30,171 nt of DNA, from the NCBI GenBank assembly GCA_050305935.1, contig JBNLGG010000052.1:1-30171 (forward strand), in the 5' to 3' direction. Position numbers and translations under genes: made by a program. Source of the DNA: CAJXNP01 sp050305935 (GTDB lineage Bacteria > Bacteroidota > Bacteroidia > Cytophagales > Cyclobacteriaceae). Shown here one piece after another: positions 7,609 to 16,488 of this stretch (position 1 is the stretch's first letter; every line of letters starts with the position of its first letter). The notes below the pieces were generated by a model. It had not been told where the DNA came from. It did not search any database and saw nothing but the letters and a program-made list of their open reading frames with translations.

Positions 7609-8688
7609 ATGGCCTCTCGAAATAAACTAATAACTATAAAGATTGGCTCGAACGTCATCACCGACCAACGAGGCTATCCGGACAAGAACTTCATCTCGTC
7701 CATTTCAAGTCAAATCTCAGAACTAAGGAAAAAAGGTTTCCAGGTACTACTCATCTCGTCTGGTGCAGTAGCTGCGGGCAGGAGCATCTACCAGTTTGAA
7801 AAAAAAACCGACACGATAGCCCAGCGGCAGGTACTCTCATCCATCGGGCAGGTAAAGCTCATTTCACTCTACAAAGAAACATTTGAGGAGCATCACATGC
7901 TTTGCTCCCAGGTGCTTGTCACGAGAGAGGATTTCAGAAGCAGGAACCATTACCGAAATATGCAGAATTGCCTGTCTGCGCTGCTTAATAATAATATCGT
8001 TCCCATCATCAACGAAAACGACGTCGTCTCCATTACGGAATTGATGTTCACTGATAATGACGAGCTGGCCGGCCTAGTAAGCTCCATGATGAACGCCGGT
8101 AAACTGATCATTTTGACCAATGTTGATGGTGTATACGATGGCGATCCGGAAAACAGTGACACGAAGCTAATCGATGTCTTTGACCGTAAATACGTGAATT
8201 TTGACCAAATAGTGTCCAATGGGAAAAAGTCTGGTTTTGGAAGAGGGGGAATTTTGACGAAGTGCCACACCGCCGAAAAAATCTCAAAAATGGGAATTCC
8301 TGTCGTCATTGCAAACGGGCGTACCGGGGATGTACTGTTAAAAGTCCAAAGCAATGTGAAGATAGGCACATTTTTCCCAGCGAAAAAAGTCGCTTCCGGC
8401 ATTAAAAAATATCTGGGCCATGGATTGGAAGAAATAAAGGGGATGGTAGTGATCAATGAAGGCGCAAAAAAAGTGTTGCAGTCGGAAAAGGCTAACAGCC
8501 TCCTACCAATTGGTGTCGTCAAAGTAATTGGTGAATTTAAGCAAGGAGACATTATCAAGATAGTAGATGATCAAAACAATGAACTCGGCCTTGGCCTCTC
8601 ACGTATCAACAGCAGCAAAGCGGAAGAAATCATTGGCCAAAAAAATCAAAAACCAATAATCCACTACGATCATTTATATTTGCACTAG
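7609..8688 (+). CDS. proB: Glutamate 5-kinase
   Basis: ProB phosphorylates glutamate to gamma-glutamyl phosphate, the first step of proline synthesis. The amino-acid-kinase domain (about 5-255) shows TIKIGSNVITD, LLISSGAVAAGR, PIINENDVVS, DNDELAGLVSSMMNAGKLII followed by NVDGVYDGDP, and GRGGILTKCHTAEK. A C-terminal PUA domain (about 275-355) is present, so this is the full-length 359-residue form. The start lies 1 bp after the upstream stop, and proA follows after 15 bp. ProBA are together as usual but sit inside an operon with repair and replication genes. No proC is present in the window. Confidence 0.97.
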   Translation: MASRNKLITIKIGSNVITDQRGYPDKNFISSISSQISELRKKGFQVLLISSGAVAAGRSIYQFEKKTDTIAQRQVLSSIGQVKLISLYKETFEEHHMLCSQVLVTREDFRSRNHYRNMQNCLSALLNNNIVPIINENDVVSITELMFTDNDELAGLVSSMMNAGKLIILTNVDGVYDGDPENSDTKLIDVFDRKYVNFDQIVSNGKKSGFGRGGILTKCHTAEKISKMGIPVVIANGRTGDVLLKVQSNVKIGTFFPAKKVASGIKKYLGHGLEEIKGMVVINEGAKKVLQSEKANSLLPIGVVKVIGEFKQGDIIKIVDDQNNELGLGLSRINSSKAEEIIGQKNQKPIIHYDHLYLH

Positions 8689-8703
8689 TTATCAATCAGT
8701 AAA

Positions 8704-9948
8704 ATGTTAGAAGACACCTTTAAAACCGTAAAAGAAGCCAGTAGAAAGCTTGGATTGATCGAAAACGAAACCATTAATAAGATCCTGCTTTCCCTTGCTC
8801 AAAAGGCGGAAGAAAACATTGATAGGATCCTCGCAGAAAATAAGAAAGACCTCGACAGAATGCCGGAATCCGACCCTAAGTATGACCGGCTAAAGCTGAC
8901 AGATCAGCGTATCAGGGATATATCAGGCGACTTGCGGAATGTTGCCGGCCTACCCTCGCCCCTCGGCATTTCGCTGGAGAAAAGAAGCATCAATGATCTG
9001 GAATTGGAGAAAATATCTGTTCCCCTTGGTGTAATAGGTATTATTTATGAAGCCAGGCCAAACGTGACCTTTGACGTGTTTAGCCTATGCCTGAAGTCAG
9101 GAAACGCCTGCATTTTAAAAGGGGGTAGCGATGCCGCATTTTCAAATGAAATTATCGTCAGCCTGATAAAAGAAGTATTGGCCGACTTTGAAGTCAGCAC
9201 CGATATCATCGCGCTACTTCCTCCCGATCGTGCTGCGACGGCAGAATTGCTTAATGCAATAAAGTATGTTGATATCATTATTCCACGGGGAAGTCAGAAC
9301 CTGATAAACTTCGTTCGGGACAATGCCAAGGTACCCGTTATCGAAACCGGCGCTGGCATTGTGCACACCTATTTTGATGAAAGTGGTGATGTGCAAAAAG
9401 GCGCTGACATTGTGTTTAATGCGAAAACGAGGCGCGTAAGTGTTTGTAATGCCCTCGACTGCCTGCTTATTCACAAAAGCCGACTCCACGACTTGACGGA
9501 ATTGACAGGAAAGCTGTCTGAAAAAAATGTGGTCATCTATGCTGATAACGCAGCATACAAGGCGCTATCGGGCAACTATCCCCCTGAACTTCTACAAGAA
9601 GCCCGGGAAGAACATTTTGGAATCGAATTTCTTGACTACAAGATGAGCATTAAAACCGTGGACAACCTGGATGCCGCATTGGACCACATTGCAAAATACA
9701 GCTCAAAGCACAGCGAGGCGATCATTGCTGACGATGAAAAAGTCATTGACAAATACCTGAAAAGTGTGGACGCCGCCGCGGTTTATGCCAATGCCTCCAC
9801 CGCTTTTACCGACGGCGCACAATTTGGCCTTGGTGCAGAGATAGGCATCAGCACCCAAAAACTACACGCCAGAGGTCCCATGGCATTAAGGGAAATTACC
9901 TCTTATAAATGGGTGATAAAAGGAAAAGGAACAGTAAGAGTATCCTAA
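8704..9948 (+). CDS. proA: Gamma-glutamyl phosphate reductase
   Basis: ProA reduces gamma-glutamyl phosphate with NADPH to glutamate-5-semialdehyde, the second step of proline synthesis. The 414-residue aldehyde-dehydrogenase-fold protein has the NADP-binding segment VIGIIYEARPNVTFD (110-124), GNACILKGGSDA, PRGSQNLI, and the active-site Cys248 in RRVSVCNALDCLL. The C-terminal signature TDGAQFGLGAEIGISTQ is complete. Length and order after proB are standard. Confidence 0.97.
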   Translation: MLEDTFKTVKEASRKLGLIENETINKILLSLAQKAEENIDRILAENKKDLDRMPESDPKYDRLKLTDQRIRDISGDLRNVAGLPSPLGISLEKRSINDLELEKISVPLGVIGIIYEARPNVTFDVFSLCLKSGNACILKGGSDAAFSNEIIVSLIKEVLADFEVSTDIIALLPPDRAATAELLNAIKYVDIIIPRGSQNLINFVRDNAKVPVIETGAGIVHTYFDESGDVQKGADIVFNAKTRRVSVCNALDCLLIHKSRLHDLTELTGKLSEKNVVIYADNAAYKALSGNYPPELLQEAREEHFGIEFLDYKMSIKTVDNLDAALDHIAKYSSKHSEAIIADDEKVIDKYLKSVDAAAVYANASTAFTDGAQFGLGAEIGISTQKLHARGPMALREITSYKWVIKGKGTVRVS

Positions 9949-9955
9949 ATAATTG

Positions 9956-10552
9956 ATGAGTTTTTATAAGACAAATACATATTTAATCTCAAAGCGCACC
10001 TGGCTTCTATCTTTTTTATTTATCCCTCTGGTTTTAATGCTACACGGTTGCGGTGAAAAAATTGAAGATTTCAGCGGCTTCATCAAATCGGAAGTTACGC
10101 TGCTTCTTTCAGACAATAGTGAAAAAAATTGGATTCGGCTTACCAGTGAGGTTAATGGACAGCCCATGGAAGGAGGTTGCATTGACAGCCTAGTATATCA
10201 ATTCACTTTCTTAGAGAATAAAAAGGACACACTGGGACTCGTTTTCGTACAGCCAAGACAAGCCACTTGTACCGATCAGGATTTTAAAGACGTCTATCCG
10301 GAAATTTGGAAAGTTGATTCTGCGTTTTGTGCTAAAAAGCCTGGGGATTGTAAACATGAGGAGGGGTATTACCTGGCGGGATCGTGGTTTATTTCAGATC
10401 CATTTATCGAAAATGACAAGGTACACGAAGTAATTATCAAAAACAGTTTTGATTCATTGGTCTACCACATAAATAACATTTCGTCCGTAAATCTGGAGCT
10501 GACCACGATCAAAGTTGAAAATTCAATGACAGAAAAATTTGTAGCTGAATAA
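9956..10552 (+). CDS. Lipocalin-like lipoprotein
   Basis: The protein (198 residues from the ATG at 9956; a TTG at 9953 is the alternative) begins with a long signal ending LMLHGC, with Cys32 as the lipidation site. After it, KNWIRLTSEVNGQPMEGGCI and YQFTFLENKKDTLGL resemble the W-x-L-T-S-x-x-x-N-G start of Bacteroidota lipocalin-like lipoproteins, and GSWFISDPF and LELTTIKVEN match the later strands. Cysteines in GGC, TCT, FCAKK and DCK suggest disulfides after export. The ligand is unknown. Its stop overlaps the holA start (TAATG), so the two are translationally coupled although their functions look unrelated. Confidence 0.75.
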   Translation: MSFYKTNTYLISKRTWLLSFLFIPLVLMLHGCGEKIEDFSGFIKSEVTLLLSDNSEKNWIRLTSEVNGQPMEGGCIDSLVYQFTFLENKKDTLGLVFVQPRQATCTDQDFKDVYPEIWKVDSAFCAKKPGDCKHEEGYYLAGSWFISDPFIENDKVHEVIIKNSFDSLVYHINNISSVNLELTTIKVENSMTEKFVAE

Positions 10553-11574
10553 TGGCCACCGACATCAATTCAATACTTTCCGATTTAAACAATAATAAAT
10601 ACGCCCCCATCTATTTTTTGCAGGGTGAAGAGCCCTTTTTTATTGACCAGGTGTCTGATTTCATTGAAGCAAATGCCCTGGACGAAGCGGCAAAAGGCTT
10701 TAACCAGGTAGTCCTGTATGGAAAAGATGTTTCCATTGCTGACGTGATCAATAATGCCAAGCGCTTTCCTATGATGTCAGAAAGGCAAGTAGTGATCGTC
10801 AAAGAAGCACAAAACATCAAAGACCTCAATAAAGAAGCCGGGGACAAACTGTTTGGCGAATACCTTGATAATCCCCTCCCCTCCACCATTCTGGTGATGT
10901 GTCATAAATATAAAAAGCTGGACCAACGAAAAAAGCTGGGGAAAGAAGTGGCTAAAAAGACAGTTTTCCTGGATACCAAAAAGCTGTACGATAACCAGGT
11001 GCCGGATTGGATCAAGGGATATGTAAAGTCCGTCGGATTTACGATCACGGAAGAAGCTGCCTATTTGCTGGCAAACTTTATAGGGAACAACCTGGAAAGA
11101 ATCGCCAATGAACTAAAAAAAATCCAGCTCAACCTCAAAGATGTCAAGGAGATCAAAGGTGAACATATCCATAAATTCATTGGCGTCAGCAAGGAATTTA
11201 ATGTGTTTGAGCTAACGAATGCGCTGGCATTCAAAAACAGCTCAAAGGCATTTGGCATTGCCCAATATTTTGCCGCCAATCCGAAGGAAAATCCGGTCAT
11301 CATGGTGATTGCCGTCCTTTTTAGTTTCTTTTCGAGGCTCCTACTTGTGCATTCACTTTCCGATAAATCAGAAAAAGGAATTAGCTCTGCGCTCAGAGTA
11401 CCTTTCTTTGCGGCGAAAGAATACAAGCAGGCCATTGCCAACTACCCGCCTCAAAAACTTGAATATATTATTGCCCAGCTAAGGTACGCAGACATGCAGT
11501 CAAAAGGGATCAACGCAAACTCGTTGGAAGATGAGGAAATTCTCAATGAGCTGATTTTTAAAATTTTGTATTGA
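10552..11574 (+). CDS. holA: DNA polymerase III delta subunit
   Basis: HolA is the wrench subunit of the clamp loader that opens the sliding clamp. The 340-residue chain shows the N-terminal YFLQGEEPFFIDQVSDFIE (about 22-40), the AAA+-like domains I-II with RFPMMSERQVVIVKEAQNI and ILVMCHKYKKLDQRKKL, a LANFIGNNLERIANELKKI helix, and the C-terminal collar domain ending LRYADMQSKGINAN. Length is normal. It is the last gene of the operon. I see no strong terminator in the 108 bp before the TPR gene, so read-through is possible. Confidence 0.93.
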   Translation: MATDINSILSDLNNNKYAPIYFLQGEEPFFIDQVSDFIEANALDEAAKGFNQVVLYGKDVSIADVINNAKRFPMMSERQVVIVKEAQNIKDLNKEAGDKLFGEYLDNPLPSTILVMCHKYKKLDQRKKLGKEVAKKTVFLDTKKLYDNQVPDWIKGYVKSVGFTITEEAAYLLANFIGNNLERIANELKKIQLNLKDVKEIKGEHIHKFIGVSKEFNVFELTNALAFKNSSKAFGIAQYFAANPKENPVIMVIAVLFSFFSRLLLVHSLSDKSEKGISSALRVPFFAAKEYKQAIANYPPQKLEYIIAQLRYADMQSKGINANSLEDEEILNELIFKILY

Positions 11575-11621
11575 TTCCATTTTGTGGCGTGTATTTTGAT
11601 CGAAAATTACGTTAGTGGCTG

Positions 11622-11654
11622 GTTGGCTTCATGCAATTATCTATCTTAGCCAAC
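11622..11654 (+). promoter_or_regulatory. Short inverted repeat and weak -7-like element before the TPR gene
   Basis: GTTGGCT (11622-11628) and AGCCAAC (11648-11654) form a 7-bp inverted repeat with a 19-nt spacer. Between and overlapping the arms lie a TTG (11623-11625) and TATCTTAG (11642-11649), a partial match to the Bacteroidota -33/-7 promoter (TTTG, TAnnTTTG). The spacing is shorter than ideal. It sits about 30 bp before the ATG and could be an operator-promoter overlap. The evidence is weak. Confidence 0.25.
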
Positions 11655-11682
11655 GTTTTGAAACAAAATTAAAAATCAACAT

Positions 11683-14600
11683 ATGTCTTTCCCGATGCGG
11701 ATTTTCCTTTGCCTTCTTTTGGTCGCGTTCTTTTTTAATCACCCCTCCACTCAGGCCCAAAACACCCTTCATTTTTCATCCCCCGATTTTTACTACAAAA
11801 CCGGGATCTCTCTGATCAATGAAAGTAAATTTGGCGCTGCACGGGAAGCATTTGCCAGCTATCGTGAAAAAGGTAGCAACAAAGAATACCTCGACAATGC
11901 GTCTTACTATATCGCCTATTGCGCCATCCAATTAGAACACAATGATGCCGAACTGCTCGTCGAACAATTCATCACAGAGCATCCTGCCCATCCAAAATCG
12001 CAAACCGCCTATTTTGAATTGGGGAATCTCAAATACGACCGGAAGCAGTACGATGACGCCATCAAATATTATAAAAAGCTATACATGCCCGACCTGATCG
12101 CCGATCAGGAAGCCGAAGCCAGGTTTAAACTGGGCTACTCTTATTTTACCAATAAAAAATTTGATGAAGCTTATGGGCAATTCAATGAATTGAAGAAGAA
12201 AAAAAATCCCTTTCAGTATGCCGCAAATTACTATTCCGGCTATATCAACTTTCAAAAAGAAGAGTATGATCGGGCGTATTATGACTTTATGCGGGCGGGC
12301 GAAAACGAATACTACGCCACGATTGTCCCCGAGCTGATCAATAAAACCCTCTACAAGCAGAAAAAATATGATGAGGTAATCCGCTACTCCACTGCTCAGC
12401 TTAAAACCCCCAATGTGAAGAATGCCTCGGAATTTTACCTCTACCTGGCAGAAGCCTATTACAAAAAAGGTGACTTTGCCAACTCTGCCGAAAATTTCAA
12501 TAAGTACATTGACATTACAAAAAAGGCCACATCACCTGAAATCATGTTCCGGATTGCCGATGCACGCCAGCGATCAAACGATTTCCAGGGAGCCATCAGC
12601 GGATTCAAAGAAGCCGCTCTTTTGGAAAGCGAACTTGGTCAAATAGCCTCATTTTACCTGGGCAATCTGTATATAAAAACCAATCAACTTGATCTTGCCC
12701 CTGCCGCTTTCAGGACTGCCGCGGAAGCAAATTTTAACAAAGCGATCCAAAAACAGGCCTTCTACCAGTTTGCGAAAGTAAATTATAACCTGGGCAATTA
12801 CGCGGTTTCCATTTCCGCATTTAACGAGTACCTGGGAAAGTACCCGGAGGAATCGTCCAACCAGGAATTACACGAATTGCTGACAGATGCCTACTTCAGG
12901 ACCAATAACTACGACGCTGCGATCAGGCATTTTGAAAGCATTACCGTAAAAAGCACAAAGGTAAAAAGGGCCTACCAGATGATTACTTTTAATGAAGGTT
13001 CCCGGCAGTTTAACCTTGGGCGCTACCACCAGGCCATAGACCTGTTTGAAAAGTCCACTGAATATCCTGTGGAGAAAGATGTGTTGCTAAAGGCAAATTA
13101 TTGGAAAGGGGAAACCTATTACCTGATGAATCAATTTGACGACGCAAAAAACAGCTATGCCACTGTTTTCCGGTTGGACGATGCAGGGCAATCTGAGGCC
13201 TACCTCAAATCCCGCTACGGGATAGGATACATTTATTACAATGAAAAAAATTATGAAAGGGCACTGCCCCATTTTAAATATTATGTAGAAAAAGGAAGAA
13301 ACGCTGCCAACTACCACGATGCCGTTACCCGCCTGGCCGACTGCTATTATACTACCAAACAATACGATCTGGCTTTAGCCACCTACAGCGGATTGGTTAA
13401 AATGAATGCAAGAAACAGCGACTATGCCCTGCTTCAGCAAGGCATTATCCTTGGGATCAACGGTAACCTAACCGCTTCCAATGACCAGTTTGATCAATTA
13501 TTGTCCGGGCATTCGAATTCGGTTTATGTAGACGATGCCCTTTTCCAAAAAGCACAATTCAATTTTGAGGGTGGTCATTACGATCCGGCCATCAGTGGTT
13601 TCAATCAATTAATTAACTCCTATCCTGATAGCCCCTTTATACCTTTTGCATTGCAAAGCAGGGCCCTGGCGCATGCTAACCAGGGAAATCATCAGGCGTC
13701 AGCAAATGACTATAAGCGAATTTTGTCAGATTATCAAGGCCATTCGATTTCTGAAAATGCATTGCTCGGCCTCCAGCAGGAGCTGGCAGCCTTAGGGCAT
13801 TCTGATCAATTCAGCACCTATCTGTCTTCCTATAAAAAGGCCAATCCAAACAAGAGCAACCTGGAAAACATAGAGTTTGAAGCCGGAAAAACATTGTATT
13901 TCGACCAGAAATACCCGCAGGCAATCCAGGCATTTAATACATTTTTGAGCGCATATCCCCAAAGCAGTTATAGAAACGAAGCGACCTATTACATGGCAGA
14001 CAGCTACCAACGTAACGGTGAAAATGAATTGGCCTTTCAGACCTTTAAAAAATTGGAAAGGGAAACCACCTACTCCAGGTATGCCAGGGTCATTGAAGAG
14101 TTGGCCGATATTAAAATAGCAAGTAGTGATTATAGCGCTTCCATTCCCTACTTGAGAAAACTGGAGACCATCGCTTCGAATAAAAAAATACAATACAAGG
14201 CATGGTCGGGACTGATGGACAGCTACTACCAGATGAATAAGTATGACTCTGCAGACTATTATGCCAATGTCATATTAGAAAAAGGCCTGGTGACAACAGA
14301 TGCTGAAACCATGGCGTTGGTCTACCTGGGAAAAAGCGCCTACCAACGCAAATTTATGGGTGCCGCGACTGATTATTTCCTGTCAGCGCTAAATACTGCA
14401 AAAGATGAGTACGGAGCAGAATCACAATATTTATTGGCAAAGATTTACCACGAACAACAAAAATACAAGACCTCCCTGGAGACTCTTTTTGATCTGACAA
14501 AGAAATTTTCCATGTATGAGATTTGGGTGAGCAAAGCCTATCTGCTGATGGCCGATAATTATATTGCTATGAAGGAAAACTTTCAGGCAAAAGCGACGCT

Positions 14601-14733
14601 GGAATCCATTGTGCAGTATTCCAAAGTGACGGAGGTAGTGGCCGAGGCAAAAGAAAAACTGGCTAAACTTTCCTCAGAGACCAAAGTCGAGATAGATGCA
14701 CCTGACACATTAGAAATCGTAAATCCGGAATAA
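11683..14733 (+). CDS. Large secreted tetratricopeptide-repeat protein
   Basis: A Sec signal peptide (MRIFLCLLLVAFFF then STQAQN, cleavage near 25) is followed by about 980 residues made almost wholly of TPR-like helix pairs. Recurrent units carry the pattern A/G at 8, Y/F at 11 and A at 20, for example YFELGNLKYDRKQYDDAIKY, YLGNLYIKTNQLDLAPAAF and ATYYMADSYQRNGENELAFQ. I estimate more than 20 repeats. It should lie in the periplasm as a long solenoid for protein contacts. The barrel gene starts 7 bp downstream, so the two probably form one envelope complex, with the solenoid as scaffold for the barrel (inference). A short hydrophilic tail ends the chain. No enzymatic domain is visible. Confidence 0.85.
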   Translation: MSFPMRIFLCLLLVAFFFNHPSTQAQNTLHFSSPDFYYKTGISLINESKFGAAREAFASYREKGSNKEYLDNASYYIAYCAIQLEHNDAELLVEQFITEHPAHPKSQTAYFELGNLKYDRKQYDDAIKYYKKLYMPDLIADQEAEARFKLGYSYFTNKKFDEAYGQFNELKKKKNPFQYAANYYSGYINFQKEEYDRAYYDFMRAGENEYYATIVPELINKTLYKQKKYDEVIRYSTAQLKTPNVKNASEFYLYLAEAYYKKGDFANSAENFNKYIDITKKATSPEIMFRIADARQRSNDFQGAISGFKEAALLESELGQIASFYLGNLYIKTNQLDLAPAAFRTAAEANFNKAIQKQAFYQFAKVNYNLGNYAVSISAFNEYLGKYPEESSNQELHELLTDAYFRTNNYDAAIRHFESITVKSTKVKRAYQMITFNEGSRQFNLGRYHQAIDLFEKSTEYPVEKDVLLKANYWKGETYYLMNQFDDAKNSYATVFRLDDAGQSEAYLKSRYGIGYIYYNEKNYERALPHFKYYVEKGRNAANYHDAVTRLADCYYTTKQYDLALATYSGLVKMNARNSDYALLQQGIILGINGNLTASNDQFDQLLSGHSNSVYVDDALFQKAQFNFEGGHYDPAISGFNQLINSYPDSPFIPFALQSRALAHANQGNHQASANDYKRILSDYQGHSISENALLGLQQELAALGHSDQFSTYLSSYKKANPNKSNLENIEFEAGKTLYFDQKYPQAIQAFNTFLSAYPQSSYRNEATYYMADSYQRNGENELAFQTFKKLERETTYSRYARVIEELADIKIASSDYSASIPYLRKLETIASNKKIQYKAWSGLMDSYYQMNKYDSADYYANVILEKGLVTTDAETMALVYLGKSAYQRKFMGAATDYFLSALNTAKDEYGAESQYLLAKIYHEQQKYKTSLETLFDLTKKFSMYEIWVSKAYLLMADNYIAMKENFQAKATLESIVQYSKVTEVVAEAKEKLAKLSSETKVEIDAPDTLEIVNPE

Positions 14734-14740
14734 GTAGAAA

Positions 14741-16402
14741 ATGAAAATATACATCATCAATTTTATTGTAGTTTTCGCCACCTTTTCATTAGTAAGCCCT
14801 GCGATTGCCCAGGACGAAAAAAATAAAGGTGAAATTGAGGGGCGGCAAGTGATCATAGAGAAAAATCTGAAAATCACCCTGCCAGAGGCCGACCGCAATT
14901 TTGAAAAAGTACCTCCCCCGGCAGACCAATCCGCCGATACGGAAAAATTAATCTACGATATTTCCTACGTGAACAGCAGCAATATTCCTGACCTCAATCC
15001 TACCCTGAAGGTATTAAAAATAAAGACTGAGCGGCCAGTTCAGTTATATGAAAATTACGTGAAACTGGGATTTGGTAATTATTTAAGCCCCTACCTGGCA
15101 GCTTACCTTCACAATACTCCTAACAAAAATGCCAGCTATGGAGCAAGCCTTTTCCATCATTCGGCAGTGAATGGACCTGTTGATGGCAAAAACTCAGGGA
15201 ATGGACTCTCTGAAATCAAAGTGCATGGTAAATATATGGGGAATGCAGCCACTACTGGCGCTGAATTAGGATATTCTGTTGAAAACTACCGCTTTTATGG
15301 CTATGACCCTGAAACCAATGTCGACAGGGACACCATCAAGCAGACTTTTAGCACCTTTCATGCAGGCATCACTGCCTCCAATGCCAATCCGGAGTCGCGC
15401 TTTAAAATGACCGGAAAATTAAACTTTGGATACAAGAAAGATGACTTTAATACGTCCGAAAGCGCTTTTGACATTACCTTAAAAGGTTATAGCCCTTTGA
15501 GTGACGAGCTTGGTGCAGGTGCTGATCTCAATTTTGACTTTAGAAACTATAAATCAGCAACCACGATTTCCAGGAACCTGATTGACATCACGCCTTATAT
15601 TACCTATCACCTGGACGCTCTTTCTTTAAAGGCCGGGTTTAAGATTATTTCCAATAACGATACGCTTAGCAATGTAAATCAAATTGCGATATACCCGGCA
15701 GCTACGGCAGATTATACATTTTCAGAGAGCTTTATCGTTTTCGGTCTGCTGGAAGGAAATGTTGATAAGGTAAACTTTTCCTCCCTTACTGAACTTAATC
15801 CATATTTGAAGTCCAATGTTCCGTTTTTTAACACCATTAAGGCATTGGAATTAGGCGGAGGGATAAGGGGAACCCTGACCAATAACCTTGGGTATAATGC
15901 TTCCGCAACATTCGCAGGATACAGAAACCTGTTTTTCTTTGTGAATGATACCACAGAAAGAAATAAGTTTGACGTGATCTACGACACTGACATTACCAAT
16001 ATTCTCAAGCTAAATGCATCACTTTCATACAGCATTGAGCAAAAATACGGGGCTGAAATGGCGGTCACTTATTTTGGGTATAGCACCGGGAATGTCGCTG
16101 AAGCATGGCACCGGCCGAAAACAGATTTCAGGCTTTCCGGTTGGTACAATATTTATGACAAAATCATTGTTTCCACGGATTTAAGCCTACTTTCAGGAAT
16201 AAAGGCTTTGGACCCTTTGTCTGGTGAAACGGTAGCCCTCGAGCCAGCCTTAGATTGGAATGCAGAAATTGACTACAGGTTTTCGAAACAGGCATCAGCA
16301 TTTTTGATGCTTAACAATATTGTCGGAGGACAATACTCAACGCTTTATCGCTACCCCGTGAGAGGATTGCAGGTGAAATTGGGTGTGGGATTGTCTTTTT
16401 AA
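14741..16402 (+). CDS. Outer-membrane beta-barrel, TonB-receptor-like without plug
   Basis: A signal peptide (FIVVFATFSLVSPAIAQ) leads a 553-residue protein. Residues 25-100 are polar and Pro-rich. The rest alternates short amphipathic strands and polar loops, for example YVKLGFGNYLSPYLAAYL, KMTGKLNFGYKKDDFNT and NLGYNASATFAGYRNLF. It ends YRYPVRGLQVKLGVGLSF, the C-terminal pattern of TonB-dependent receptor barrels. I see neither a carboxypeptidase-like N-terminal domain nor a plug domain, and the chain is much shorter than a full receptor. It is probably a structural or export barrel working with the upstream TPR protein. The substrate is unknown. Confidence 0.8.
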   Translation: MKIYIINFIVVFATFSLVSPAIAQDEKNKGEIEGRQVIIEKNLKITLPEADRNFEKVPPPADQSADTEKLIYDISYVNSSNIPDLNPTLKVLKIKTERPVQLYENYVKLGFGNYLSPYLAAYLHNTPNKNASYGASLFHHSAVNGPVDGKNSGNGLSEIKVHGKYMGNAATTGAELGYSVENYRFYGYDPETNVDRDTIKQTFSTFHAGITASNANPESRFKMTGKLNFGYKKDDFNTSESAFDITLKGYSPLSDELGAGADLNFDFRNYKSATTISRNLIDITPYITYHLDALSLKAGFKIISNNDTLSNVNQIAIYPAATADYTFSESFIVFGLLEGNVDKVNFSSLTELNPYLKSNVPFFNTIKALELGGGIRGTLTNNLGYNASATFAGYRNLFFFVNDTTERNKFDVIYDTDITNILKLNASLSYSIEQKYGAEMAVTYFGYSTGNVAEAWHRPKTDFRLSGWYNIYDKIIVSTDLSLLSGIKALDPLSGETVALEPALDWNAEIDYRFSKQASAFLMLNNIVGGQYSTLYRYPVRGLQVKLGVGLSF

Positions 16403-16488
16403 GCAATATTTTTACTAGTCTTTAAACTTTCAATTAGAAAGTCGTGTCTTTAGGCAAAAAAAAAAAATTATAGTCTAACAGTAATAAA

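Noticed and set aside
7950..8558. Long minus-strand frame opposite proB (202 residues)
   Set aside because: It is antisense to an unmistakable proB and its translation shows no recognisable domain; a shadow of the codon pattern.
16457..16468. A-tract before the FKBP lipoprotein as a slippage or regulatory site
   Set aside because: It lies in non-coding DNA without other signals; A-tracts are frequent in this composition.
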